A stretch of DNA of 64,000 nucleotides from Ashinkailepas kermadecensis (taxonomy: Eukaryota; Arthropoda; Thecostraca; Neolepadidae). This document shows positions 47,767 to 57,450 of the stretch, piece after piece. Location of the stretch: positions 1,020,001 to 1,084,000 of the forward strand of contig JAOTOM010005136.1 in assembly GCA_034440615.1 (NCBI GenBank). The letters are read 5' to 3'. The first letter of the stretch is position 1, and every line of letters starts with the position of its first letter. The notes below the pieces were generated by a model. That model saw only the letters and a list, made by a program, of their open reading frames with translations, did no database searches and was not told the DNA's origin. The position numbers were made by a program, and so were the translations under genes.

Positions 47767-50700
47767 GTGAGGCGACTGTTGAGCTGGCCGGCGGCAGGCT
47801 GTTGACACCGCACGACACCCGCACGCAGCGCGTGTGGTGTCGTGCGGTGTCGTGCGGTGTCGTGCGGTGTCGTGCGGTGTCGTGCGGTGTCGTGCGGTGT
47901 CGTGCGGTGTCGTGTGGTGTCGTGCGGTGTCGTGCGGTGTCGTGCGGTGTCGTGTGGTGTCGTGTGGTGTCGTGCGGTGTCGTGCGGTGTCGTGCGGTGT
48001 CGTGCGGTGTCGTGTGGTGTCGTGCGGTGTCGTGCGGTGTCGTGCGGTGTCGTGCGGTGTCGTGCGGTGTCGTGTGGTGTCGTGTGGTGTCGTGCGGTGT
48101 CGTGCGGTGTCGTGTGGTGTCGTGCGGTGTCGTGTGGTGTCGTGCGGTGTCGTGTGGTGTCGTGCGGTGTCGTGCGGTGTCGTGTGGTGTCGTGCGGTGT
48201 CGTGCCGGTGTCGTGCGGTGTCGTGCGGTGTCGTGCGGTGTCGTGTGGTGTCGTGCGGTGTCGTGCGGTGTCGTGCTCGAGCCGACGCGGCTGGGTCAGG
48301 TGTGTTGCTGCAGAAGTTAGGTATTTCGTCTGAGAAGCGAGTCATCAATACATCAATATCATCATTGATATTGATGTCGCACGTGAACTTGAAGATTATT
48401 TGTTCTTGTTCTGCTGTTTTATTCCCGACTCCATAAGTTGCTTGCAGTGATTGAGTCCTGTGGCCGAATCTGGGAGTGTTGACCCTGTGGTGCTCCCTGG
48501 GACAGGCGCTCTCGACCCTGTGGCCGTGTCTGGGACTGTTGGCTCTGTGGTGCTCCCTGGGGCAGGCGCTCTTGTTCCTGTGGCCATGTCTGGGACTGTT
48601 GACCTTGTGGCCGTGGGCCCCTGTCCCTGGGGTAGACGCTCCCGTTCCTGCAGCGGTGTCTGGGACTGGGGGTTTCCGATGCCTCCCTCCCCTGGGGCAG
48701 GCGCCGCCGTCCCCGTGTCGATGCACGCTCACCATTCCTTACGCCTTCAAGTTACCGTTATTTACCACACTCATTTTGTGGCAATTTTCGCGTCCTCGAA
48801 TTACGCAGACGCTTGTTTCCATGCACAAGCGAATGAAATACTCACTTATCGACGTCGGTTGATGACATGGCCCCCATGACAACGGCGCAATGTCGCGCTC
48901 TGTGAGCGCCTCTGAGTGTACCTGCTCAGGTTCGCCGACCTGACCAACGTTTGGTCTCTCCAGGAGGTTCACCAACATCATCATGCGGGATGGCAACAAA
49001 GATCTGGCTCAGATACTTGTCGCCAAGGTACGAGGGTCCGGTTCGGAGCAGGTGTTGCTCGTAATTGCAATTTCCTTAATGTATTTCAGCTTGGACTTCG
49101 CAGTTGCGATTCCATACGGCGGAATGGCGATAGCGTGGATGCTCAAGGCTGCTAGTAGCGCCCTAAAGCTCCCCAGACTGGCGACAGTGCCAATGATCAA
49201 GGCTGGTAGTAGCGCTCTAAAGCTCCCCATACTGGCGACAGTGCCAATGATCAAGGCTGGTAGTAGCGCCCTAAAGCTCCCCAGACTGGCGACAGTACCA
49301 ATGATCAAGGCTGGTAGTAGCGCCCTAAAGCTCCCCATACTGGCGACAGTGCCAATGATCAAGGCTGGTAGTAGCGCCCTAAAGCTCCCCAGACTGGCGA
49401 CAGAGCCAATGATCAAGGCTGCTGGTAGCGCCCTAAAGCTCCCCAGACTGGCGACAGTGCCAATGATCAAGGCCGGTAGTAGTGTCTGAAAGCTGACCAG
49501 AATGGTGATAGCCCCTGCAGCACAACATGCGATGTCCTGAACTGCATTTTTTCATGGAGTGGAGGGCAGGAGACGAAGGAGTCGGAATATGTCAAAGCAG
49601 TATGCCGGCATGACGAGTAACAGCAAGCACTGCTATGGGAACATTATCTTTTTTTCTTCTTCAAAATTATGTGGTGTCGACGCCATGAATGACACTTTGT
49701 GGGAAAGGCTATTTGCTGCAATTGGATGCTGTGAAGCTTCATGGAAAGCAAGCCAGCAAGTCAAAATCAAGGACGTCAAAACATATTTCGTCCAAGTGTC
49801 CTTTCCCGCGTACATTTCGAAATTACAGAGCACTGCAGACGTGTCGTGGTCCAGCACTTATATGTTGCAATCGGCATGCAATGATGCATATGCTTATAGA
49901 CTAGCCATGTTCTCACTCATAATGGCACATCTGATACATAGTCCCTTCTAGTTCACACTGGTCTACGTGCCTATTTGTGTGACTATTGTTACGACTATTG
50001 CGGCGAATACATTTGTAGAGAAGTAATGACAATCTACCTTCACACGCAGTGATATTATGTGTTGAAAACAACACACTTAGGGACATAGCACTGTAATCCA
50101 CCATACAAAACACCTGGAGCGTTCAGTAGTGGATCTCGCCTTCCAACAGGTGTTCCGAGCGATACATTACCATTGAAGCCGATGCGCCCCAAAGCCCAAA
50201 TAACTCACTAACTCATGCAGACGTTCGAGCGCATCAAGCGTACCCAGATACAGCGCTACAACCAGTCGCGCAGCGACCCTTCGGACGAGCCCCCGGAGCA
50301 CGTCGAGTGCGATCCTCTAAAGGTGTTCGTCCAGGCGCTGGAGAACACTCGGCCTCGTCTGCAGCTGCTGCCTATTATCCGTGGAGGCATCACCTACAAG
50401 GTCAGTGGCACATCACACGAGGCATTACACACAAGGTCAATGGCATAACACCCAAGACATTACACACAACACCAAGGGTATCGCCTACAAGGTCAGTGGC
50501 ACAACACCCGAGGCATCACGTACAAGGTCAGTGGCACAACACCCAGGGCATCACCTACAAGGTCAGTGGCACAACACCCGAGACATAACCTACGAGGTCA
50601 ATACCACGTCACCCGGCACATCACCTACAAGGTCAGTGGCACAACACTCGGGGAATTACCTACAGGACAGGCGTGGTGGACAACACTCGGGAAATCACCT

Positions 50701-53700
50701 ACAGGACAGGCGTGGTGGACAACACTCGGGAAATCACCTACAGGACAGGCGTGGTGGACAACACTCGGGAAATCACCTACCGGCGCGGTGAGACGATATT
50801 CGAGGCATAACCTACAAAGTCATTGAGACCACATGGGACGCTCTTGACCTGCATTGTGGCCGGCAGTATTGTATCGGTAGTTGCATGCAGTTAAGAGGCC
50901 AACTGTGGATGGGCACGCGTCAATGTCATGCTCCCCGTCAAGTGGGCGGGGCAGTCCCGACGAGCTCCCCCACTGCCAACAGTGGTGGTGACGTCCACGG
51001 TCAGGAGGAGTGGCCGTTGCATACACAGCCAGAAGTGGTGGTGACATTCACGTTCAGAAATGGCGGGCTCCACCACAGTCAAGGTGGTGGTGACATCCAC
51101 GTCGGGAGGGACCGGTCCGTCGAGGTGGTGCGGAGTACAGGGTGGCATGCCCACACCTGGACTGTGCTGGATGACGCTAGTTCGGCAGCCGGGTGCGTCT
51201 CGTGTGCTATGCCAGTCAGGTGCTGGTGTGTCTTGCCGCTACCTCCTGTACAAGGCCATCCCGCCTCTGACGGCCATGTACCAGTGTGTCTGACCCTCTC
51301 TCCCTTCTCTGACGGTCATGTACCAGTGTGTCTGACCCCCTCTCCCTTCTCTGACGGTCATGTACCAGTGTGTCTGACCCCCTCCATTCTATGACGGCCA
51401 TGTACCAGTGTGTCTGACCCCCTCCATTCTCTGACGGTCATGTACCAGTGTGTCTGACCCCCTCCATTCTCTGACGGCCATGTACCAGTGTGTCTGACCC
51501 ACCTCTCCCTTCTCTGACGGTCATGTACCAGTGTGTCTGACCCCCTCTCCCTTCTCTGACGGTCATGTACCAGTGTGCCTGACCCCCTCTCCCTTCTCTG
51601 ACGGCCATGTACCAGTGTGTCTGACCCCCTCTCCCTTCTCTGACGGCCATGTACCAGTGTGTCTGACCCTCTCTCCCTTCTCTGACAGCCATGTACCAGT
51701 GTGTCTGACCTCTCCATTCTCTGACGGCCATGTACCAGTGTGTCTGACCCCCTCTCCCTTCTCTGACGGCCATATACTAGTGTGCCTGACCCCCTCTCCC
51801 TTCTCTGACGGCCATGTACCAGTGTGTCTGACCTCTCCCTTCTCTGACGGTCAGGCACCAGTGTGTCTGACCCCTCTCCCTTCTCTGACGGCCAGGTACC
51901 CCGGCCGATCACGGAGACTCGCGCCGTGTTTGTGGCCATGCGGTGGTTCAAAGAGGCCGGCAGGGAGAAGGACAGGAAACAACGCTTCTACGATCGCTTG
52001 GCGGCCGAACTCATCAGCGCTGCCAGCAACGAGGTCTGTCGACAGGTCACAGGTCACAGGTCACAAATCATTGACCGTTATTGGGTCACAACTCAGTGGC
52101 TGTCATAGGGTAGTACATCGATGCGCGGAACAAAGTTGCGTGTCGGTGGGCGGTTTACGGCCCAAAGCTCAGCAATGGGCCACTGGTCAGTGAACAAGTC
52201 TCCGGCCTGTCTACAGGTCGGGCCAGGGGGGCAGGTCGAGACCCCAGCGCCGGGAGTACTGCTGTGAACATGCGCCGTGGAACTGGTCACGCAGCTGATG
52301 ACTTAATCCTCGCCTGACGAGGGTTAGGTCATCAGAACAAGGTCGTGTAAGGTCACGCCACATCGGGGCATCGATCTTAAACGTTAGGTTAGTTTAAGGT
52401 CAATTCTAAGGATAAGCGTGCTTAACATGATATGCATGGTGACTTCCGTTTTGTCCCCAATCCCTATAATATAGGTATGGCAATGCTAATGCCAATTGTG
52501 CGTGTAGATATAGGCAGAGTAATGCTAATGCCAATTGTGCGTGCAGATATAGGCAGACCAATGCTAATGCCAATGGTGCGTGCAGATATAGGCAGACCAA
52601 TGCTAATGCCAATGGTGCGTGCAGATATAGGTACAAGCAAGCTTCAGTTGGTGATATCTTCTGAAGTTACTGGGGATTTCCTCCAATTGTTTCATAGTGT
52701 ATCGAGAAGAATTTTACCCACATCCTATATCAAAATAAACAAAATATGGCGACACGTTTATATTGTAAAATTTTAGTCTTTGATGTCAAGATCATGCAAG
52801 GTAAACGGCACCAGTGTCTGTACACATAAAGACAGGCCCAACCTGTGTCAGTCACGTGTGCTTTGTGTCGTAACTCAATGGTCAGGGTGATAGGTTCTCG
52901 ACGTTTGGATGGTGATGCGACCAGATCAATGTTCAGTGACCCGAGACCAAATTGTCACAATAATGTGCATGCGATGTACCCATTGTCCAACAAACCTACA
53001 TTGTATTGTATCTATCGTATTTTCGTGATCGACTTGGCATGGAATTCCCTCAACACCAAATTATCCCTTTAACGAATTTGCTTGGAATATGCCACTTCGC
53101 TGCCCGTTGCTGAGGTAGACCTACCCAGCAAAATAGTGTGGTGATGATCATGATTGACTGACACAGACGGTGAGCATATAAATTAGTGATTTTCACCAAG
53201 GCGGCGCAGCGCTCCAGCGCGCCATGGCCCCGCAACCCCCCCCCCCCCCCCGCCCCGTCCCCCGAAGGTGCAGATCTCTCCTTACTTGGCGAGCGATACC
53301 ACCAATATGGCGTAGTGCACCATGGCCCCGCCCACCATAGGTGCAGATCTCTCCTTACTTGGCGAGCAATACCACCAATATGGCGTAGTGCACCATGGCC
53401 CCGCCCACCATAGGTGCAGGTCGCGCAATACATGGCGAGCGATACCACCAATATGGCGTAGTGCACCATGGCCCCGCCCACCATAGGTGCAGGTCTCGCC
53501 TTACTTGGCGAGCGATACCACCAATATGGCGTAGTGCACCATGGCCCCGCCCACCATAGGTGCAGGTCTCGCCTTACGTGGCGATCGCTTGGAAATAATT
53601 TCGTAGAAAACAGTTTCAGCGAGCTAAATTTTACGTTCCGATGTGCTCAATGATTCGGTCGTCATTACACGCAGTTTTGGTGGGCGCTAAATGATCACTC

Positions 53701-56040
53701 TTCGGTCGAAGCGCCCTTAAACTCAAATAACTAATTACACACAATTTTGGGAGAGCTGTTGGGTGGGCACGGTGATTACTTGTAGCATTTCAATCATTTC
53801 GTATTCCGTGCAGGCAAAAGGAAGAACGTAAGACTTCATTTCGATAGTATTAATTGAGTTTCCGATTGTCCGTTTCATTTTATTTGAACTTTTTGGTTCC
53901 TCCACCTGTGATAATAGAAACATAATGTCAAAAAGGCGTTGTTCCCATGATAATGTCCTATACCGTGGTATCCCTGTTTGTATGGTAGCTTCGTCTGTTC
54001 TGTTGTTGTTCGCCACCTGTTTGTTCGGTTCATCGGTTCGTTGATGGCGCCGTCGAGTTTTTCTGGCGCCACTGATTTGCCTGGCGAAGTAGGGCGGCGT
54101 GACGACGCAGTGCCACACAGACGCGACACAACACTCAAGAAAATACCTCTTCAGTTCGAGTTGCACACACAAATGGTTCATTGCCTTTAATGCGGGATGC
54201 GCAGGGTGACACAGACGCAACACAACGCCCTCAAGAAAATCCCCCTTTTCAGCTCGAATTGTCTACACAAACAGTTCATTGCCTTTAATGCGTGTTGCGT
54301 ATATCTAATTACCACTTTTCACTCGATCATAGGCGACACGTGACCGATAAGTCAGTGTGTAATGGCTGCTGAGTGGACTATGTCCCTCTGACAACGCTAC
54401 TGTACAGCATCACAGCTGGTGGGAGGGACCAGTGGGACCGGCGAATCTGCCGCTCCTTGTCGCCACCAGTGCAGTGGAAAATCAGTGCCAACGAGATGCA
54501 TCTCAATGCCGACACACGGCAGTCAGTGCCAGTTAGTGCCAGTGCCCACAGGCAGTGCCAACAGCCAGTGTCAGTGACAGTGCCAGTGACAGTGCCAGTG
54601 CCAATGCCCACAGGCAGTGCCAATGCCCACAGCCCGTATTAGTTCCCACAGCCAGTATTAGTTCCCACAGCCAGTATTAGTGCCCACAGCCAGTATTAGT
54701 GCCCACAGACAGTGTCATTGCCGACAGTGAACCGACGAGAGTCCCATTCCTCTCATCGTATGAAGTGCCGACGAGTGCGGTCTTCGAGTCTTCCTCGGAG
54801 TCCGCTGAGCTGCCGTTACGCCTGTCGGTTCCGCTTTCCCCAGTTTTCCACGTGCGGATGAATGCACCTTAGATCGTATCCCATCTCCGTCCAGCCCTAT
54901 TATGTCCCGTCTCCTTCGGCCCTATGGTGTCCCATCTCCGTCCGGCCCTATTATGTCCCGTCTCCTTCGGCCCTATGGTGTCCCATGGACCGGACGGAAG
55001 TCCGGTCCATTAACGTCCCATCTCCGTCCGGCTCATTAACGTCCCATCTCCGTCCGGTCCATTAACGTCTCATCACCGTCCGGCCCTGTTGTGTCCCATC
55101 ACCGTCCGGTCCCGTAGCGTCCCATCCCTGTCCGGCTCTGTTGTGTACCATCTCCGCCCGGTCCATTAACGTCCCATCACCGTCCGGTCCCGTAGCGTCC
55201 CATCCCTGTCCGGCCCATTAGCGTCCCATCTTCACCCGGCTCTGTTGTGTACCATCTCCGTCCGGTCCATTAACGTCCCATCCCTGTCCGGCCCTGTTGT
55301 GTGCTTTGACCCTCGGACTCTGTTTGTCCTATCACCGTCTGACCCTGCCCTCGAGACTTGGAGCGTGCCCTATCTCCGTCCGACCATGTTGTGTCCCATC
55401 ACCGTCCGGCTCTGTCTCCGAGACTTGGAGCGTGTCCCATCACCGTCCGGCTCTGTCTCCGAGACTTGGAGCGTGTCCCATCTCCGGCCGGCCCTGTCGC
55501 CGAGACTTGGAGCGTGTCCCATCTCCGGCCGGCCCTGTCGCCGAGACTTGGAGCGTGTCCCATCTCCGGCCGGCCCTGTCGCCGAGACTTGGAGCGTGCC
55601 CTATCTCCGTCCGACCATGTTGTGTCCCATCACCGTCCGGCTCTGTCTCCGAGACTTGGAGCGTGTCCCATCTCCGGCCGGCCCTGTCGCCGAGACTTGG
55701 AGCGTGCCCTATCTCCGTCCGACCATGTTGTGTCCCATCACCGTCCGGCTCTGTCTCCGAGACTTGGAGCGTGTCCCATCTCCGGCCGGCCCTGTCGCCG
55801 AGACTTGGAGCGTGTCCCATCACGTGTTGCCTGTCGCTCACACCGGCCATTAAGTCTGACGCACCTGCTGCGACGCAGTTTGGCACTGGGCCTACGACCG
55901 GCCGTGGCCGGCTCGGCGCCTCTGCGGCCAGCCGTCGCCTGACACTGCCACCTCCACAGGGGCGCGTGGTCCGGCTGAAGCAGGACCTGCACAGGCAGTG
56001 TGAAGCCAACCGGGCATACGCTCACTACACGTACGGCTGA
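47617..56040 (+). CDS. mRpS7: Mitochondrial ribosomal protein S7 (uS7m), five coding exons
   Basis: Exons 47617-47766, 48964-49027, 50221-50400, 51896-52033 and 55960-56040 join in phase and give 203 residues ending TYG and a stop. The product is uS7m, a head protein of the mitochondrial small ribosomal subunit that contacts the 3' domain of the 12S rRNA. Diagnostic blocks in order: SQYPTTFKEP, SPIKAAPNDLTSSLF, FTNIIMRDGNKDLAQILV, TFERIKRTQIQRYNQ, DPLKVFVQALENTRPRLQLL, ITETRAVFVAMRWF, QDLHRQCEANRAYAHY. Animal orthologues carry 30-40 more N-terminal residues (the mitochondrial presequence). An upstream exon ending in phase 2 is expected and was not identified. All introns contain minisatellites. 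Confidence 0.93.
47829..48277. repeat. Minisatellite, 10-bp unit GTGTCGTGCG, about 45 copies
   Basis: Nearly perfect decamers differ almost only at position 9 (GTGTCGTGCG or GTGTCGTGTG), a CpG/TpG alternation. One unit has an extra C at about 48205. Confidence 0.98.
48455..48700. repeat. Degenerate array of about 66-bp units
   Basis: Recurrent phrases are CCTGTGGCCGTGTCTGGGAC, TGTTG and GGTGCTCCCTGGG, in about three and a half units. Confidence 0.8.
48964..49027 (+). CDS. mRpS7: mRpS7 coding exon (RRFTNIIMRDGNKDLAQ...)
   Basis: Its first base completes the Arg codon split by the previous intron. It encodes FTNIIMRDGNKDLAQILVAK and ends CCAAG|GTACGA in phase 0. An acceptor 3 bp downstream (GAG|GTTCACC) would also keep the frame but removes one Arg that aligns with a basic residue in other S7m proteins. 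Confidence 0.9.
49028..50220 (+). other. mRpS7 intron with 54-bp array
   Basis: Six copies of a 54-bp unit lie near the 5' end (49143-49485). A 130-codon open frame at 49559-49951 has no recognisable similarity. The intron ends TAACTCATGCAG. Confidence 0.8.
49143..49485. repeat. Minisatellite, 54-bp unit, about 6 copies
   Basis: The unit includes GGTAGTAGCGCCCTAAAGCT and CAGACTGGCGACAGTGCCAA. The period is a multiple of three, so open frames appear on both strands (repeat of AGSSALKLPRLATVPMIK). It lies within an intron and is not considered coding. Confidence 0.95.
50221..50400 (+). CDS. mRpS7: mRpS7 coding exon (60 codons)
   Basis: It begins ACG TTC GAG after TCATGCAG and ends GGC ATC ACC TAC AAG|GTCAGT in phase 0. 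It encodes TFERIKRTQIQRYNQ through LLPIIRGGITYK. Its last about 20 bp and donor are the seed of the tandem array that follows. Confidence 0.95.
50387..50640 (+). repeat. 35-bp array containing the exon 4 splice donor
   Basis: The unit comprises the exon end and donor (CACCTACAAGGTCAGTGGCA plus CAACACCCGAGGCAT). Donor-like GT positions are 50401 (true), 50436, 50492, 50527, 50562, 50597 and 50632, mostly 35 bp apart. Four of the six extra sites keep AAG|GTCAGT exactly; two read GTCAAT. The true donor is the first. Confidence 0.93.
50641..50800 (+). repeat. 39-bp array derived from the same junction
   Basis: Four units of CACTCGGGAAATCACCTACA followed by GGACAGGCGTGGTGGACAA. It keeps the ATCACCTACA exon-end wording but has lost the donor (AGGACAGG instead of AGGTCAGT). 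Confidence 0.88.
51284..51895 (+). repeat. 36-42-bp array built from the exon 5 acceptor region
   Basis: About 15 units contain CTCTCCCTTCTCTGACGGCC followed by ATGTACCAGTGTGTCTGACC. The last unit runs into the real junction as GACGGCCAG|GTACC. So the units carry the polypyrimidine tract and the first five exon bases, but with AT in place of the acceptor AG in almost every copy. One unit near 51852 reads GGTCAGGCACC. Confidence 0.93.
51896..52033 (+). CDS. mRpS7: mRpS7 coding exon (46 codons)
   Basis: It encodes VPRPITETRAVFVAMRWF through ELISAASNE and ends GAG|GTCTGT in phase 0. An alternative in-frame donor 12 bp later (CAG|GTCACA, the first of a GGTCACA triplication) would add VCRQ. The shorter form aligns better with known S7m proteins. 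Confidence 0.93.
52481..52632. repeat. Minisatellite, 39-bp unit, 4 copies
   Basis: The unit is GCAGATATAGGCAGACCAAT followed by GCTAATGCCAATGGTGCGT. Confidence 0.92.
53218..53580. repeat. Minisatellite, 73-bp unit, about 5 copies
   Basis: The unit begins CCATGGCCCCGCCCACCATA and includes TTGGCGAGCGATACCACCAA and ATATGGCGTAGTGCA. A C-run at 53228-53244 sits in the first copy. Confidence 0.93.
54520..54715. repeat. Degenerate CAGTGCCAATGCCCACAG array
   Basis: Short variable units (CAGTGCCA, GCCCACAGGCAGTGCC, CACAGCCAGTATTAGT) occur tandemly. Confidence 0.8.
54880..55830. repeat. Array of 26-bp and 41-bp units (CCCATCTCCGTCCGG family)
   Basis: The first half has 26-bp units (CCCATCTCCGTCCGGCCC plus TATTATGT). 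From about 55340 a longer unit adds GAGACTTGGAGCGTGTCCC, repeated about ten times with higher-order order. Open frames on both strands are artefacts. Confidence 0.93.
55960..56040 (+). CDS. mRpS7: mRpS7 last coding exon
   Basis: It encodes GRVVRLKQDLHRQCEANRAY followed by AHYTYG and TGA (56038-56040). This is the C-terminal helix-tail of S7m, with the conserved ANRAxAHY block. Confidence 0.95.
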   Translation, partial: GRVVRLKQDLHRQCEANRAYAHYTYG

Positions 56041-56084
56041 TGCTGGCGGCCGTGGTGCTGGCCGTGCTGACCTCAGGCCGTCCG

Positions 56085-56235
56085 CGGTGCTGACCTGAGG
56101 TCGTCAGAGAAGGTGGCTTCAGCTCACCGGCGGTAATGACCTCGGACTATCGGTGGTGCTGACCTGAGGTCGTCAGGGAAGGTAGCTTCAGCTCACCGAC
56201 CGTGATGACCTCGGACCATCGGTGGTGCTGACCTG
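56085..56235. repeat. 69-bp tandem repeat, about 2.3 copies
   Basis: The unit contains GGTGGTGCTGACCTGAGGTC and CTTCAGCTCACCG. It lies just 3' of the mRpS7 stop and may be part of its 3' UTR. Confidence 0.85.
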
Positions 56236-56404
56236 AGGGTAGCAGTGGACTCAGGTTTCCAGGTGATCGGCTCGGTGCTGAGTGCCGCGCTGACCTCCAG
56301 CGCCGTCGTGGCTGTTTTAGTGGTGAGTCAGGAGCTTGTTTTGTACTGTTGCTTGTGAATGTACGAATATACTGTGTCATGACGCCTTGCCCGTCTACTT
56401 ACTG
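56236..56404. other. Unannotated
   Basis: A short stretch between the repeat and the SINE. No polyadenylation signal could be singled out. Confidence 0.4.
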
Positions 56405-56518
56405 CAACAACTTACCTACTCTTCGCCCGCGTCCAATCGGCGTGAGAGATTGGCGACGCTATATGACTCAACGGTCGACGTGTCGTAAAACCAATAACCA
56501 ACCAACCAACAACTTACC
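56405..56518 (+). mobile_element. 5'-truncated SINE copy 2 with 12-bp target duplication
   Basis: CAACAACTTACC at 56405-56416 is repeated at 56507-56518, the second copy overlapping the AACC-type tail. Between them lies only the SINE body (TACTCTTCGCCCGCG...GTCGTAAAACC) without the tRNA head. 5' truncation plus a target duplication indicates LINE-driven insertion. Confidence 0.85.
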
Positions 56519-57290
56519 AAGGTGATACTTCGCTCTGAAGCGTTCCTATTGCGGCTTTGCGTTTTTGTGTGGTATTATTCCTTCAGAACAGTCCGCTCAA
56601 TATCACCATCAGTTTTTGTGACGCCTGCGCTGCAAGTGAGTGCAGTAGGACGAGGGCGAGGCGCTCGCCGGGGAGGTGTTGCCAGCCAGAAGTCAATAAG
56701 TACTGAGATTTGTCGCTCATGAAAAAGCACAGATCAAAATTATGTTGCAGAAATGATTCATGAAATGAAGTAATGCGACCTCTTCAAGAAGAAAGTTGTC
56801 GCGTATACAAATTTCATAGTACCCCTGGCCTTGCACAAACAACAACAAAAAATAGATATAAAACCTTCTCCAAATCGCGATCAACTGCGGCGTCATTCTA
56901 CCATCGGCCAACACGGTTCACGGCTAACCATTGCCCTAGAAAACTCAATTTGCCACCCGAGTGACAGCAAATTGTTGCCAACGTCAGCAGCTACGCTACC
57001 GACAAGAAAAATCGACGTTTGCTGTCGGTTCCCGGTCGGCTCCCTCCACGTCGACCGACCTCCGCCGGGAGGTGCGGCTGGCGGTGTTGGCGCGTGTGAT
57101 AAGTACAGCTCACTTGGCCGCTGCGGCGTTCTGCGGCAGCTGACTCAGAATTGGGCTGCTCAAGGTCGAGTATCATCTGATCACCGGCCGCTTGACCGAT
57201 AGGTGTCGCCACAGACGCTCACCCGGCCGCACCGCCTGGTGTGTAGGCTGTACCGCACGGCTACCGGCCGGCTGATCCGCGGCACGGAAG
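56519..57290. other. Unannotated stretch
   Basis: No recognisable gene, RNA or array was seen. Confidence 0.4.
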
Positions 57291-57450
57291 GGGACGAGTG
57301 GTCTAGGGGTAAGATCCTCGTCTCACAATCGAAAGATTGTGGGTTCGAGTCTCACCTGTCGCTACTCTTCGCCCGCGACCAATCGGCGTGAGGGATTGGC
57401 GACGCTATATGACTCGACGGTCGACGTGTCGTAAAAACTAATAACTAATC
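57291..57450 (+). mobile_element. tRNA-derived SINE copy 3, best head
   Basis: It begins near AGGGGACGAGTGGTCTAGGG. It has an A box matching the consensus (TGGTCTAGGGG) and a B box GGTTCGAGTCT. The shared body follows, ending GTCGTAAAAACTAATAACTAA. Its tail is AACTAAT-like rather than the AACC of the other copies. Confidence 0.82.

Larger units (their letters stand above)
47767..48963 (+). other. mRpS7 intron with 10-bp and about 66-bp arrays
   Basis: It contains the GTGTCGTGCG array (47829-48277) and a GC-rich array of about 66-bp units (48455-48700), and ends CTCTCCAG. Open frames over it are repeat artefacts. Confidence 0.85.
50401..51895 (+). other. mRpS7 intron 4, arrays at both ends
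   Basis: The donor-side arrays run to 50800, followed by a unique GC-rich centre (50801-51283), then an acceptor-side array directly up to exon 5. The intron ends GACGGCCAG|GTACC. Confidence 0.9.
52034..55959 (+). other. mRpS7 intron 5 (3.9 kb) with several arrays
   Basis: It contains arrays at 52481-52632, 53218-53580, 54520-54715 and 54880-55830, listed separately. Outside them I recognise nothing. It ends CCACCTCCACAG. Confidence 0.85.

Noticed and set aside
47802..48735. Frames of 160-397 codons over the GTGTCGTGCG array
   Set aside because: They lie in an mRpS7 intron and encode only repeat peptides.
49559..49951. 130-codon open frame in mRpS7 intron 3
   Set aside because: No recognisable similarity, no splice-compatible role in S7, and the flanking exons join in phase without it.
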